From: Pyrenophora tritici-repentis
Lineage: Eukaryota > Ascomycota > Dothideomycetes > Pleosporales > Pleosporaceae
Assembly (NCBI RefSeq): GCF_003171515.1
Contig: NW_027093997.1
Location: forward strand, 1 to 29,710
Direction: 5' to 3'
DNA length: 29,710 nucleotides
Below, piece after piece: positions 1 to 11,945 of the stretch. Made by a program: the position numbers and the translations under genes. Numbering within the stretch: the stretch's first letter is position 1; each line of letters opens with the position of its first letter. Below the pieces are notes generated by a model that was given only the letters and a program-made list of their open reading frames with translations, was not told the DNA's origin and did no database searches.

Positions 1-450
1 CGTATGTCCTCCCCTCAACACCCCCAACCCAGCCCCAAACATCATCACAAGAACCCATTTTTCTAACGTTTCCCAGGCCCAAACCCTCTTCGCCCTCGCC
101 GCCGCAACAGCAACAGCAATCTACGGCACCGTAACCGGCGTCTTCAAAACCGTCCTCGAGCCCTACAACATCGACGCCTCAATGGGCTCGCGCATGCTCT
201 CCACCCTCTGGCTCGCCGTCGCCTTCAGCATCGCCTCGGGCTTCTTCTGGCTCATCAGCGTCTGCTGCTGCAGTGGCAAAGCCCCCATAAGAAGGTTTCC
301 GTCGAGAAGACTCCGTATACGTATGAGCGCGTTTCTAGCCCCGCGTTTGGTGGACAGCAGGGACATCAGATGCAGGAGTGGCCCGGGTCGCATCAGAACA
401 AGGGGCCCGCGGGTCCGACGGCGTATGAGCCGTTTAGGTCGAGGGTTTAG
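1..450 (+). CDS. SUR7/PalI-family integral membrane protein, 3' part, with a frameshift
   Basis: This is the C-terminal part of a fungal plasma-membrane protein of the SUR7/PalI family, which organises eisosome or MCC membrane domains or takes part in pH signalling. Base 1 ends an exon. An intron at 2-76 has donor GTATGT, a CTAAC branch point at 63-67 and acceptor CCCAG. The last exon starts at 77 and gives a run ending in the last transmembrane helix (LWLAVAFSIASGFFWLISV), followed by CCC and a polar tail. After base 286 the reading frame must move by one to give the expected tail (HKKVSVEKTPYTYERV, ending FRSRV) with its stop at 448-450. Without that shift the frame reads an arginine-rich tail to a stop near 454. 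The C run at 282-286 looks one base short. The N-terminal exons lie outside the window. The family call rests on the last helix and tail style, so the exact member is not certain. Confidence 0.75.
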
Positions 451-915
451 ATAACGTGAGGTTTGGTTAGGAGGATGTAAGGAGGGATGTGAGAAGGGGA
501 AGGGGTGAGGGACTGACTGTTGTTTAACGACTTGTATGACCATTTGCTTTTCTTTGGATTTTTCTGTTCTGCGAGGGTGAGAGGTGCTGGGTCGGTATAC
601 CCGAATGGCGCTTTCTTGCATTTGGGCAACGGTTTTGTTTACGGGGTGTTCTTGCATCTTTTACATGGCGTGTATCGTTATCAACATACCCGGCAGATTA
701 GGGATGAGCGAAACTGAGATGAACAAAACAACATCATATACATATCTATATCTACATCACATCATCCAAAAGCTTGCTGTGCACGATTCGCATGTTCAAC
801 ACCAACATCTACATGACCAAACACACGCAACCCAAGTCTCGGAAAATCGACAAGGTTAATTTCTCTAACCTAACATGCATACACACACATATACGTAAAC
901 ACAACCAAAACCCCC
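451..915. other. Convergent 3' intergenic region
   Basis: This stretch lies between two genes that point at each other and probably holds both 3' UTRs. I see no gene, RNA or repeat in it. The longer open frames here overlap in several frames and have no recognisable content. Confidence 0.6.
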
Positions 916-3651
916 TCACTGCTGTTCATGACTTCCCACAAACCTAGGCGGAAGATCCAGATCCCAACTCGGCCGCTCCACCAGCACCACCTCTGGCGCA
1001 TGAACGCCATCATCCGCACTAATGGGCACAATACCGAGTATAGGGCGGTACTTGAGCGTATGCCACCACGGCTTAGTCTGCTGATCCTCGTCATGACCGT
1101 TTTGCTGTTGCTGGTGCTCCTTACCGTCTTGCGTGTTTGCCCTACGTAGACTAGCCAAGGGATTCGCGTCGCCCTCGGCATCGTCGTCGTCATCGTCCTC
1201 AGCGTCTGATTTACGCAGCGGGGCATTAACATCGATCCACTTCTGGCGTGCCTTTTCGTCGTCGTCGGTCTGGAACTTGCGCATTTTGGTGACGGGGGCT
1301 TCTTTGGGGGGAACCGCGTCACCAGCGCCGCTGTTGTGTTTGCTGACAAGGTCGCGCTTACGCTTCTTGCCCCGTGCTGCTCGGCGTCGGAGACGGTCGT
1401 GTTGAGGTCTTTTCCGAGGTCGAACATGAAGAGCCATTTTTCGCCGTAGAGCCACACGCGGCGTTGGGAGGTGGAGGCTGATATGTCCAGATACAGCCTT
1501 TGGCGGGGAGGTCGAGTTGCTTGTATTCGCGTGGGTAGCTGGAAGGCGGGTTTCTTCGCGACCAGTCGAGAGACGTCAAGTTCGAGAGAGTTGGTGTTTG
1601 AGAGACAAGGAGGTGGGTAGTCGCCCGTGGGTAGCTCGTGGGAGTGAGGGTGCGGGTTTTGTCTCGTGGGGTGGACAGCGGGGTTGCCGTTGGGTACTGG
1701 TTGAGTCGAGGCGTCCGGGGTGGGTTGGAAAGAGAGTAGAACGGGCGTTGCGTCGAGACGAGGGAGGAGGTGACCAGAGGGATTTCTTATCCAGTGCTGG
1801 CCGAGGTATGTTATTTGCTCATAGGACTCTTCCTCGTCGTCTGAACCATCGGCATCTTCCATAGCTGGGCTTGAATCATCGACGTCAATCTCTGGCGCGG
1901 TAGCATCTTCGTGCCCTTCAATGACCCATGTATCCACATAGCCAGCCAGGTCAACCACTGCGAAGACGTTGCCATCTTTGGAAAAGTTCGCATGTGCGAT
2001 GGATCGTTCGTAAGAACCCGAGGGGCGCTCAGTGAATTGTGGGTAGTCATATCGCGATCGAGTCGATAGAGAGGCTGTACTTTCTCCAATGCGCGAGGCA
2101 TATCTGTGGGATCGTTTGTCCGCACTATCCTAACCAGCCGTACCTCGTCGGTTGCTAGGATTGCTGCAAGCCATGTGCCGGCTGCGGACATCTTTAGTGA
2201 TTTTGCACCCGCAATCGAAGGCATATCGAGCTTTCGTATACGTAGACCGGCCCAGCTCCTGCCTGTGGATGTAGCAGCTGGAACAGCTTAACCATACTGG
2301 CTGTTGCAACAGCCAAAAGCCCACCATCTCCGAAATCGATACCGATATGATGTTCTCCTCTCCTTGTAGAGCCAGGCGTGCGACCACCTTGGGCTTCTCC
2401 GTACCGTCATCCTGGGGTTTGACACGCCATATCCGCACTTCTGTATTCCACCAACTGACCAACAACCTTGCGTCGGGGGCGCTCGTCAGAGGGGGTGTAG
2501 GAGGCAAAGCTGGAAGACCACGGCTTAGTTCCCTTCCGAATTGACGGATAGGGACAACAATCGGCTGTGTGTCGATACCTTTTTTAGTGTTAGTTTAGCC
2601 ATTTTCAAATCGAAGGGTTGCCATACCTCCGGTGACCACAACGCTGAGTTTGTTGCCTTCGTATGTCGCCATGGTTTTGACATCATGCTCATGATGCCTC
2701 TGGTGTGACACCTTTCGCCATTTTCCGCTCTGACCAGATTGTCCTTTCTTGCTTGTGTAGAGACAGGTGCGGCGATCCATACCAGCACTGAAGATGCTGC
2801 ATCCGTCGCGCGTTACAGCGAGATCAAGTACATCCGCCTCGTGTCCAGATATCCTCTGCACCTGACTGTAGTTCTTGCCATTGTAGATCCGAATATCACC
2901 AGTCGAGTCGCCAGATACGAAATCGCCGTTTGGAAGGCACTTAACCTTCCACACCAAGATTTCCTTTGGTCCGCCACTGGGACCGCTACCTAGGGATATG
3001 CTTCTGATGACGTTGCCATTCCTCGTATCGAACACTCGAATCATGCTGTCCGCAATCCGGCCAATACAGTGTTCTGATCCTTGTATGTGATACTCAGTGC
3101 GCGCGCCTTCTTGTTCGTGGCGCGAGAAACGAAGCGCTCGAAGGTGAGGTCGTTGTCTTCTGTAGATAGTAAAACGATTGTTCCATCTGCGCAACCAGCG
3201 ACTAGTTTCTGGCGCATATGAAGTTCTTTTGCGCCTTTCGCCATATTCTTCTGCCTAGGCTGAGCAGCGAAGCACCAGACTTCGCTGTGGTTACCGTCGG
3301 AATGGCGCGCAGGAAGGCCGGTGATCAAATCCCATTCTGTAACGCTACTGGAGTAGCCGATACTGAAAGCCTCAGGCGCCGGGCACAATCTTTCCATGCG
3401 CATTGCGCTCATCCGGCTCTTGAGTCCAGGCAAGCCCTTCGACGCTCCTGTTTACCCCCATAAAAGACCTTCTCTTGCAACCAAGAACCCTTTGCTGGGT
3501 TCCATATCTCGATGTTTCCATTTGCGCGTCCAATCGCGAGTCGCAGAGAATCTTGTTCTTGCTGCCCGTGTTCGGCTTCCGGGTGTGAAAAGGCGAGCGC
3601 GTTGATTGCAGAAGGCGGATAGGGCACGAAACGGGAGCGGTGAATGTCCAT
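916..3651 (-). CDS. UTP4: UTP4-like U3 snoRNP-associated WD40 protein, frame broken by many small indels
   Basis: UTP4 is a nucleolar WD40 protein of the t-UTP (UTP-A) subcomplex of the SSU processome, needed for early 18S pre-rRNA processing. The start at 3651 gives MDIHRSRFVPYPPSAINALA, followed by LAIGRANGNIEIWNP. Further along come SSSVTEWDLITGLPARHS, CADGTIVLLSTEDNDLTFERF, ADSMIRVFDTRNGNVIRS, SGDSTGDIRIYNG and SAGMDRRTCLYT, which are successive WD blades. An intron lies at 2579-2626 (48 nt, GTATGG donor, CTAAC branch point). The C-terminal part continues through EQITYLGQHWIRNPSGHLLP, VWLYGEKWLFMFDLGKDL and an acidic D-rich stretch to the stop at 916. The expected length is about 895 aa. 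The reading changes frame near 3457, 3364-3381, 3058, 2330, 2238, 2051, 1614, 1487 and 1404, mostly at short homopolymers. Between breaks the protein is well conserved and in-frame stops are rare, so sequence error is more likely than decay. Confidence 0.85.
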
Positions 3652-6600
3652 GATTGGCGCTGGGAGAGTTGTTGCGCCTCGTTATATGGTAATCTACGCG
3701 CACGTCTACAGGCTGAGCGCTGACATCAAGGCAATACAGACATTGCGACGGCCGAGCTTGATCTTGAAGTTCTCTCGAACTCTTGGCGAGACGACTTTTC
3801 GGTGGGTCTGACCGGAGCTCGGTCACAGTTTTTCCGAGCTATCGACGACCTCCGCATCTCCTCCGCAGCAACCTCACGATATTATCCACTGCAATGGCAA
3901 AAACATCGCAACAGAACCAGCTGGACACTCAGCTGTTTTCTCAATTGCTTCATACTATGCTCCTGAACATTCACTCGCACCATTTAGTCCCTGTACCGCA
4001 GCCTTGTGCTATAACCTGACTCCGCGCTCCACGAGCATACCCGAGAGCCATCACGCCGGTTATCGACACGTTGAGCACTATAAGATAGCGACCCTCACCT
4101 CACAAACATACGGGAGACTTTGCTATAATCAAGGTGTTACACTTGGACGGCAAGGGAGCAAAGGAGCAGGTGGGCATCCCACGCTGTGCCAAATATTGCA
4201 TGGCTGGTTTTTGCAGTAAGGTGCATTTGTAGTTGTTACACGCAGCTGCTGTGGCTCTAATTCAGACCATATCATGCAAGCAAAAACAAGACAACTAGCT
4301 CTGTTGAGGCCCTTGAACGCTGCGGCCAAAAATACTCGCGGTGGAACGAGACTATACATGATGGCATTGAAAGTTCGACAAGCGCATTGCGTCGATAAGC
4401 ATAATGCACTCTACGTAGAGTTCTGGGCACACAATCATGCTATAGATATACTAGCACATCAATTCGCAATGGTTCTGGCCTTGTCGTAATGATTATTGCA
4501 CTTCGATACTGACGTCGGAGGGGCGTTGATCTACATTTTCAATAGCCCCAGCACCGCCTCGGCAAAATGTCGCGACGGGCTACCTGTTGAGAATAGCGAC
4601 GGCAATATAGCGCGAGTCAAGACTAGCTTTGGCGCCCACGGGCGGACCGAAATCATCGTTTCAAGAACATCGTCATGACAAAACCGTTGCTCTAGAAGCG
4701 TTGGTGGCTGAACGCACGTGGGAGCACCGCCTACGGGTGTGCATGCCGGGGCTTCCGTTGATGGTGTTGTGAAGCGTCAATTCGGGCATCCCTTCGCTAC
4801 CAAAGTCTGTTAGGCTTAGGAGCATTAATTGGATTTAGTTTGGCTAAGTTTGCACAGCTGAAAAAGCAATCCGAGAGCACTAAGGGGTTGCCCTGGGTAA
4901 TAATGATTTCAAGGGCACACGACCAGTCAATATCGGAGGTTGCGTTAAGTCGAGATGAAGGCTACGATGATCATACTCAGCACACCCACAAGTGTGTCAT
5001 GGTACCTTGCGGTGGTGTGAACCATAAGGTTGCGCGTATGCGGTACGCGTTCAAGGTCTTGTTTCAGGGGTTTCGTCAGGGCTAAATAACCAAGACGTGT
5101 CTGGAAGCAATTGTGTTGATGATCTCGCGATGAAGCAAAGGTCGAACCTTGCCAATGTCAAGTCTTACGCTTGGACCGTCGAGCGGGGTATGTCATAGTA
5201 AGCGTTATCACTGCGGGCCTCATGATACGTGCGACAGTCAGTCAGCCGTGAAGGCGTCGGAAGATTGTGGTGGCGACAGGCGGGAGCCACGTCCCCTCAC
5301 GTTGATTGATGCAGCAGAGCGGATGTTGAAGTATTGAAACATGCAGCATGCTTCCCGCAGCCATTTCCACAGGCAGTTTAAAAGTCTGCTCATCCTCGGT
5401 GGTGCAAGCATGCACAGATGTTCTGACAAGTGCATGCAGTGTCCAGGTAACGCGCTAAAGCGATGGAGCTGGAGGATAGGGATCCTTCCACGTCTCGGCG
5501 CCTGGTTGCTCGGTGCAGCGGTTGACGTCTTGTGATACCGACAAACATTTTTCTGCCACTGATCCGCTTCTTGACGAATTGATGAAAAAGTCGGAGCAAA
5601 TTTGCGTACAAGTACGTACAAGTAATGGAGCTGACAGTCAAGATGGCCCACAATCAAAGTGAGGTGGTCCGCCCGACACAGGCGAGCACGGAGTAAGATG
5701 AGAAAATAGGCTGCATTTCCAAGGTTTCGTCGCGTGCGCACAGCTCAAGCACTTTTGGACGCGTTTTCTTCGTGACGAGTGACATAATGGCTGGGTCCTG
5801 GCCGTGCTGAGGTGCAGTGGTGGCTGGGGGACGACACAATTACGGAGGTCGGGAGAGCTGCTAGCTGCAGCGACAGGCTGAGGCAAGACGGTTGGAGGAT
5901 CAACATGAACATGGCCGAGTGGCCGTGGCCGTGTCGTGTCGGCATGGTGCTTTTTTACTCAGATGATGAACACGCAAGATTGCGCTAACACTAACATGCA
6001 TGGCTGCGAGATGATGGGCCAAGGCGCATGTCGATATCCGAGGACGCATCTCATCGTAATTATCTGCCAGACGGGTTGCGAAACGCGGTAGATTGAGCAG
6101 CATAGGCTGATGGAGACATGAAGCTGGGGGGGCGCTGACATCACGTGTTTGCTGACAGGGTGAAGCCCTGTCTTGATGCAACACCTGTGTGTGTGGGCGA
6201 CAGCATAAGAGCAACAGGTAACAGGTAACAGGTAACAGGCAACAGATGCGAGTTATATGTGGGGATGCGGCCGCATATGCTTGCACTTGCACCACCTCGA
6301 CACCAGACACGGCTGATGAGGGCAATGCACCCGGGGAGAAAGCTGAGGCTCGCCTAATCTTAGGGAGCCGCAAACCCGCATGCTTCCTTACTCAAGATGC
6401 CTCATGCATAATCAAAAAAAATAACTGTCCACGCTGCCCGCACCATCACGGCGTCAAGTCAATCGTTGCTTCTTATGATGGTGATGGGGTAGGTCATGTG
6501 TTTGCATGCGGCGCAACAAAGCCCTCGTAATAGATGACCCGGTCGTATCAGCCAACCCCCCGCCACTGTCCAGCAAGGGAAGGTCTACGGCTGATTTCTG

Positions 6601-7900
6601 GAAACTTCGCAGTCGAGGCTTGCCAGAAACCCACCGAGTCGCCCAATTTGTACGAAACCAAGTTAGCTTCCGAGACGCGTTGCTAGTAAAAGCTATCAGA
6701 ACGCGTGCATATAACCAGATTACGGGCGCTAGACGCTACTATCGAGCAGCTGCAGCCTCGGATTACCAACTGCAATCCCCGTCATGATGCCAGAGTGAGA
6801 GTCGCCCCAAACCATGGACATCTCCAACGGGCGCATCGTTTGCCAGTCCTGCAAGGGACCGTCTGGACGTGGTACACGGCCGATTGACATGCGGTGCCGA
6901 CGTTGCGCACAAGTCCCCTATTCAGCAAACAACCATGTCGACCAACATGAGCAGAAGCCGTGGAGTCGACCGTGGCCTCTTGAATGAATCCACCAAAATC
7001 TCCTCCTGACTGTAGATGGTATTGACAGCCCCCCAACACGACCCGGTCACCCAAGTCGACCACAAACCGTGTGCGCGGGCAGTGTTCGCGGTGCGACGCG
7101 TGACAGGGATGCTGCGTGCCGGCAAGCTTCTTTTTATGTGTTAAAAGGAGGAGCCTTGCAACTCTCATCAATAGTAAAATTATGACGATATGGGACCCCA
7201 GGACTCTGCTTGGCGCGAGTCTAAACTCAGCTGTCCGTCCCTATGTCAGGGGAACCACGACTCGGCCTTACTGCAGCGTAGGACTGAGCCCACAGCGCGC
7301 GCGCACAAATAGTCGCCGCTGCAGTCACAGTTCCTCGTCGACGCGGCTTGGGCTGCGCGGGTGAGTGACGGCCTGACCAGCGTGGTGGTGGTCAATGGTG
7401 GCTGTTCTCCTCGCCTGTCCCCGCTCGAATCAGGGCCTTGTCCAGCTCCGGTGAGGCCGCTCATGCAGAGCTATACAAGGTTGCAGGATGGGCCTACGAT
7501 CGCTGTCCAATGTATCTGTCGCCTGCGCACAGGAAACAAGTTGCTTCGGACACGGCCAAGACCTGCATAGGGCACAGTGGCCGGCACTCAGTCTCGCTGA
7601 CTGCTAGTGGACTGCATTTGACCCCCATGTCCAAGCAGAGACAGCGTCCTGAAGCCCTGGCGCGTGCACAGCAGCGGGTGCGAGCGACAGCGAGCGGGAG
7701 CAACCATTCTGGTTATATTTGCGGAAGATGCGGACGGGACTAGAACGCGTTCAATGGGCGTGTCTCCTGGACGAAGCTTCCCAGACGCAAAAAACGCCAT
7801 GGATGATCCACAATGGGGCACGACGGCGGCGGAACACGCATCGGTTGGCTGGGCGCTGTGGGCGTAGGACGTTCCCTGTTCCCAGCTGTACATGTTGCCG
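3652..7900. other. Long region without a recognisable gene
   Basis: About 4.2 kb upstream of both UTP4 (-) and the cyclin leader (+). None of the many short open frames shows recognisable domains, codon bias or a convincing intron chain. It contains five ACGCGT hexamers (5045, 5759, 6675, 6701, 7745), a small AACAGGT repeat (6213-6245) and a doubled CGTACAAGTA near 5605-5624. It could be regulatory DNA, degraded old sequence or an unrecognised non-coding transcript. Confidence 0.45.
6213..6245 (+). repeat. Short tandem repeat, AACAGGT-type unit, about five copies
   Basis: The 7-base unit AACAGGT is repeated head to tail; the later copies vary (AACAGGC, AACAG). It is a minisatellite-like tract in the gene-free region. 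No coding role is visible. Confidence 0.85.
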
Positions 7901-9261
7901 TGTATCAGAATCAGGTTAGCTCAACCTCCTAGGCCATGCTCGCCCAGTCGTTTTCTCGAAGCTGCGTCCGTCTGTATCGTGCTCTCTCTTACCTCCTCAC
8001 CCTCCTTCTCATACCTCTCTCTTTAAACTACGGTCGAGCACGGAGAATTCTTGGATCTGATGTGGTGCTGACGATTTCGGCTCCTATCTTTCCATAAAAC
8101 TCCCATCTCCTGCTCCCGGTCCCCAAACACCCGACCGCCGTCTCTCCTCGAATAGGACCGTGAAGCGTAATAGACTCTCTGTGCCTTCCAGCTTTATTCA
8201 TCCGCCGACTGCCTACCTCGTCTCTCGCTGGACGTAGAGATAGCTGAGAACAAGCGCCCTCGCTGTACTCTAGTCTCTTGCTGCCTCTACAGTCGTCGCC
8301 CCAGACTTCTGTGCTACCAGCCTCGTGTGTGACAATCCCTCGGTAGGTGCTTACTTTTCTCCTGTTTGAACTCCGCATGCTTCCGCTAGTACCTGGATCC
8401 CGTTTACGACAAGTGTTCAATGCCATGGCCCGACCCGATTTGGAACCAGGAGATTGTCTGTCTGGCAGTGCAAAATATCGCAGGATGAGTGAGGATAAGG
8501 ATTGGGCGAGCCAAGGGTGAGGAATTTAGGTATGAGGTCTGGGGAATGGTCTTGGACTATCGGCTGCATGCCACACCATCGGATGGCACCTTCCTTCTAC
8601 AACGTCGATAAGAAACCGTCTCGCCAATACCACCACGCTTCGCTTCACCCAAGATTGCATACCACGCCAGCATCTCTCATCATGACCCACGCGACGGCTT
8701 CACCTCGACTGCAAGCTGCCAGTGTGCTACTGCGCAATGGGAGACTTGCCAAAGGGCTATACTGTATCGATTGCGCCTCGCCGGCTCTTACACCGCCTAT
8801 ACTTTCGCCTATCGTCAGGGTCATATCGCCACTAGGGGTATGCCTACAAACGCCACGCCGCCTCCACACCGGATTTCTCCGCCCCATTCCACTACGCGTA
8901 GTGCTGACTACCGTCATTTCAATTCACTGGCCGGACCGCTACCAAGCCGCCCTTGACAACAGGGGCTCCGCTCTCATATATGAACAACTGCTGACAACAT
9001 CTTGACATAGATCGTCCACTTCCAGCTGCACCTGTCTCCGCAACTAGCGCCGCATAGGTCGTGAGTCAGTAGTCGCCTTCACTTCGACCGATAACTTGCT
9101 CACAACCGCCTAGATACTGTCGCCAGCACTGGGATCTTTGCATTCCATCTCTTGGCGATTTACCCCTACCCGGCGGACTCGTTAGCTCGTGCTCTGCCCC
9201 TACGACCTCCCTTCTCACCGTGGGAACAATACGAGACCGCATACATCGCCCTGTTTTCTGG

Positions 9262-9345
9262 ATGCCATTAGCAAGGGACTCTTTTTCTCCGACTTCTTCA
9301 GCTGTCTCTTTGGTGTTTTTACACTCCGTTCACTCTTTACCCTAA
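9262..9345 (+). other. Upstream ORF of 27 codons in the cyclin leader
   Basis: It starts MPLARDSFS and ends at TAA just before the leader intron, so it stays in a spliced leader if transcription starts upstream of it. No ATG follows it in the spliced leader before the cyclin ATG. uORF control is known for the yeast G1 cyclin CLN3; whether it applies here is inference. Confidence 0.45.
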
Positions 9346-9364
9346 TTGTATTAATTCTACAAAG

Positions 9365-9444
9365 GTATGTGCCACAGTCACGGCCTCGCTTAACCCGAAG
9401 TCGGAGGTGCCTGACTTGGACGCACGCTAATGCACCTGTTCCAG
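9365..9444 (+). other. Predicted 5'-leader intron of the cyclin gene
   Basis: Donor AG|GTATGT at 9365, branch-like GCTAAT at 9426-9431 and acceptor TTCCAG ending at 9444 give an 80-nt intron. It contains two ATGs (in GTATGT and TAATGC) that splicing would remove from the leader. All three signals match the coding introns elsewhere in the window. Confidence 0.6.
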
Positions 9445-9687
9445 GCCCGTCAACCATATACTCGCCCCTCAAGCCACCGAGAATCGCCAACCACGGACCT
9501 TGCTTTACATATCAACTAATCACCCTCTTTGTACCAGTTGCCTCCAGGCTGCCACTCTCTAGACCGGCTCATCATTTGACGCCATCCACTCACTCACAGC
9601 GAACGTATCAACACATCGATCGTCCAACCACTAACCACGTCTATCCCGGAGACCTGACGACTACTATTTCGACACTTCATCAACAAG

Positions 9688-10962
9688 ATGGCGTACTCCC
9701 AACAATCCCAGAGCCGTTACGGCCAGTGCGACTCATACTTTGTAGAGTCACATGATGACGGCATCTACGCTATGCGAGCCGAAGCTAGAGAACGCCACCG
9801 AGCAGTATCAAAGATGCAGCAACGGGCCATCGCTGACGAGCTTTCGAAACTAACGGCTGATGAATACCAAGAAGACATAATGCAGCACATGATGCACATG
9901 GAGGTCAGTGATTGGAGGAAGATGATTACCGAATGCACCGCTAACCAAGCCCAGTCACAAACCTTGCCCGATGTCAACTCCATTGACATTCAGACCGAAA
10001 TCCAGTGGTTCATGCGCCCCTACCTCCTTGACTTCTTGGTTGAAGCTCACGCCGCCTTCCAGCTGTTGCCCGAGACTCTCTTCCTCGCTGTCAACCTGCT
10101 CGACCGCTACTGCTCGCGTCGTGTCGTCTACAAGCGTCACTACCAACTTGTTGGCTGCGCTGCTCTTCTCATTGCCGCCAAGTACGGCGACAAGAAAGAC
10201 CGCGTCCCTACCGTGCGGGAGCTGAAGTCGATGTGCTGCTCTCTCTACGACGATGAGATGTTCACCCAGATGGAGTGGCATGTTCTGCAAACTCTCAACT
10301 GGGTCATCGGTCATACTACTGTTGATGCATTTCTCCAGATTGCTTTGTTAGAGGCCCCGTACGATGCTGAAGTTGAACACATGACGCTTTACATTGCTGA
10401 AATTGCTCTCTTCCATAAGGAATTTGTCTCGACGCGACCATCGGTTCTCGCCCGCTCTGCTCTTGCCCTCGCGAGGTGTGTCTTGTCTCGACCCCAAGCA
10501 CGAAACAGTGAATGGGCTGGTGCCTACGATCCCCAGACGGTCATTGGCCTTTCCAACCATCTCTACCAGCCGTCTCCCGTACTTGCCCGCAAGTACGCCT
10601 CGATCCACCTGTCAGCCGTTTCCGCTACCGTCGAAGAGTTCCTACAGCGACAAGCACAGATTGCGCGACGAGGGACCGGCCCGCCGACACCCCCACCGAC
10701 TGTCACCATCGATGAGCCAAAGCCTGCGTCAGGCGCCTATGTGCCCCAGACCCCTAACAAGAACCCTTATGGATCTGTCATGCACAACGGATGTCTTACC
10801 CCGCCAATCACCCCCGAGTCTGAGCAATTCACCTACGGTCATGTTGTAAAGTCGCAGCCTGCTTCTCTATACCCCACGACGCCCACGCCAGAACATGCAT
10901 CGAACGGACAACACAATGGGCAATACTACCAGAGCCAATATCTCCACCCCCAGCACATGTAA
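9688..10962 (+). CDS. G1/S-specific cyclin, CLN type
   Basis: Intronless 424-aa protein. It would bind the Cdc28/Cdk1-type kinase and drive G1/S entry, acting in nucleus and cytoplasm. The cyclin box spans about residues 75-205, with MRPYLLDFLVEAHAAF (109-124), ETLFLAVNLLDRYCSRRVV (129-147) and QLVGCAALLIAAKYGDKKD (153-171), followed by the second-fold segment WHVLQTLNWVIGHTTVDAFL. The C-terminal third is low-complexity and rich in Pro and Ser/Thr, with several TP sites (GPPTPPPT, TPPITPE, TTPTPE). This fits CDK phosphorylation and rapid turnover, as is usual for G1 cyclins. The ATG at 9688 sits in CAAGATGG, and the frame upstream has no better start. The frame is entirely clean, unlike several neighbours. 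It belongs to the single-CLN/PucA-like group of filamentous ascomycetes; the exact orthologue name is not fixed here. Confidence 0.93.
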   Translation: MAYSQQSQSRYGQCDSYFVESHDDGIYAMRAEARERHRAVSKMQQRAIADELSKLTADEYQEDIMQHMMHMEVSDWRKMITECTANQAQSQTLPDVNSIDIQTEIQWFMRPYLLDFLVEAHAAFQLLPETLFLAVNLLDRYCSRRVVYKRHYQLVGCAALLIAAKYGDKKDRVPTVRELKSMCCSLYDDEMFTQMEWHVLQTLNWVIGHTTVDAFLQIALLEAPYDAEVEHMTLYIAEIALFHKEFVSTRPSVLARSALALARCVLSRPQARNSEWAGAYDPQTVIGLSNHLYQPSPVLARKYASIHLSAVSATVEEFLQRQAQIARRGTGPPTPPPTVTIDEPKPASGAYVPQTPNKNPYGSVMHNGCLTPPITPESEQFTYGHVVKSQPASLYPTTPTPEHASNGQHNGQYYQSQYLHPQHM

Positions 10963-11945
10963 ACGATGACCCTCGCTGGGCAGTGGCTGTATATCCTTCA
11001 CCGTCGAAAAAACTCAACTGTGGTGGACCACTTTGACAAGTCATCGTGCGTTCCGTTGTACCAAAAATATCTTGTGTGAGAGCGTCATAGCGTTGGTCTT
11101 GTTTCTCCAGCATTTACAAGCGTCTGTTTTTGTCACATTTGCCATTTTCAAGACGCCCCTTTTTCTTTCGAGCAACTTTCTTTTGTCTAGGTCCCGACCA
11201 AAAAAATTATACAGTCATTCCACCACTACCTAATGTCTCACTCGGCTTACACAGTCGGCGTAGGCTGCGGTTGGTGGAGCCCAGGTCAGGTCCCGACAAC
11301 CTTCCTTTCTGGATATAACATCCATCTAATACGGGTTGTTTGGTTCCTGGGCCCCCGGGCACGAGGGGAGGAAACACGCGGCTTTTCAGGCTGAAATTGG
11401 TACACAAGCAAGCACAACTAGGCTCACTCGCAATTGTTGTTTGCTTAAGCGAGCAGAGATACCCTTCCTTTCTCCAATTCCAAACTTTTTTGTCCTGGCT
11501 TCTTGTTTTGATTGTTTGATGTCCTTCCCCCATCTCCTTTTTGCACATGTTGAGGTGGAAAGGTGAAAAAAGGCGCGTGTTCATGCTATAGGCATGGGTG
11601 ATGTTTAGATTGGCAGGGCTCCATCATATTGTACTGGACGGCAGGGCTGACAGGGCTACGAGAAGAGCATCCTTAGTTTATAGAATTGGTTCGACCAAAA
11701 TCAATGAGTTGGTATTCCACGAACGCTTTGTTCTCGTGTTTCTGTTTCAGCGCACCGTGTCTTCCTGGGGACATCAACCTGGAATTGGCGAGCGGATTCT
11801 ATACACCATGCGCCGCAGGGTATGTCAACTCGCCACGCGTTTCAAAATAAGTAATGCCATCGCGACTTGCTTAAGATTGCCTCGCTCTGCCTCACGCTCA
11901 ACGAGCACTTACCTGCATGTTCATCGTTTGCAGACGCCGGCGACT
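10963..11945. other. Cyclin 3' region and upstream region of the small membrane-protein gene
   Basis: This stretch probably contains the cyclin 3' UTR and then the leader of the next gene. A run of T and C occurs near 11150-11200, and a possible leader intron acceptor (TTTGCAG) lies at about 11935. No other gene is recognisable. Confidence 0.5.

Larger units (their letters stand above)
7901..9687 (+). promoter_or_regulatory. Probable promoter and long 5' leader of the G1 cyclin
   Basis: This stretch precedes the cyclin start and has no recognisable protein. Near 7980-8030 it turns strongly pyrimidine-rich (CTCTCTCTTACCTCCTCACC...), a common feature just upstream of fungal transcription starts. 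Further pyrimidine-rich stretches follow to 9340. A good leader intron lies at 9365-9444 and a short uORF at 9262-9345; a weaker candidate intron starts at GTGAGT 9061. From 9445 to 9687 there is no ATG at all, which fits a leader that has to deliver ribosomes to 9688. The transcription start cannot be fixed from sequence. Confidence 0.5.

Noticed and set aside
273..291. Intron to explain the SUR7 frame change
   Set aside because: The only GT...AG pair spanning the shift would be under 20 nt, too short for a spliceosomal intron.
1517..1864. Open frame on the + strand within UTP4
   Set aside because: It is a shadow of the UTP4 coding DNA; the minus-strand reading matches the family on both sides.
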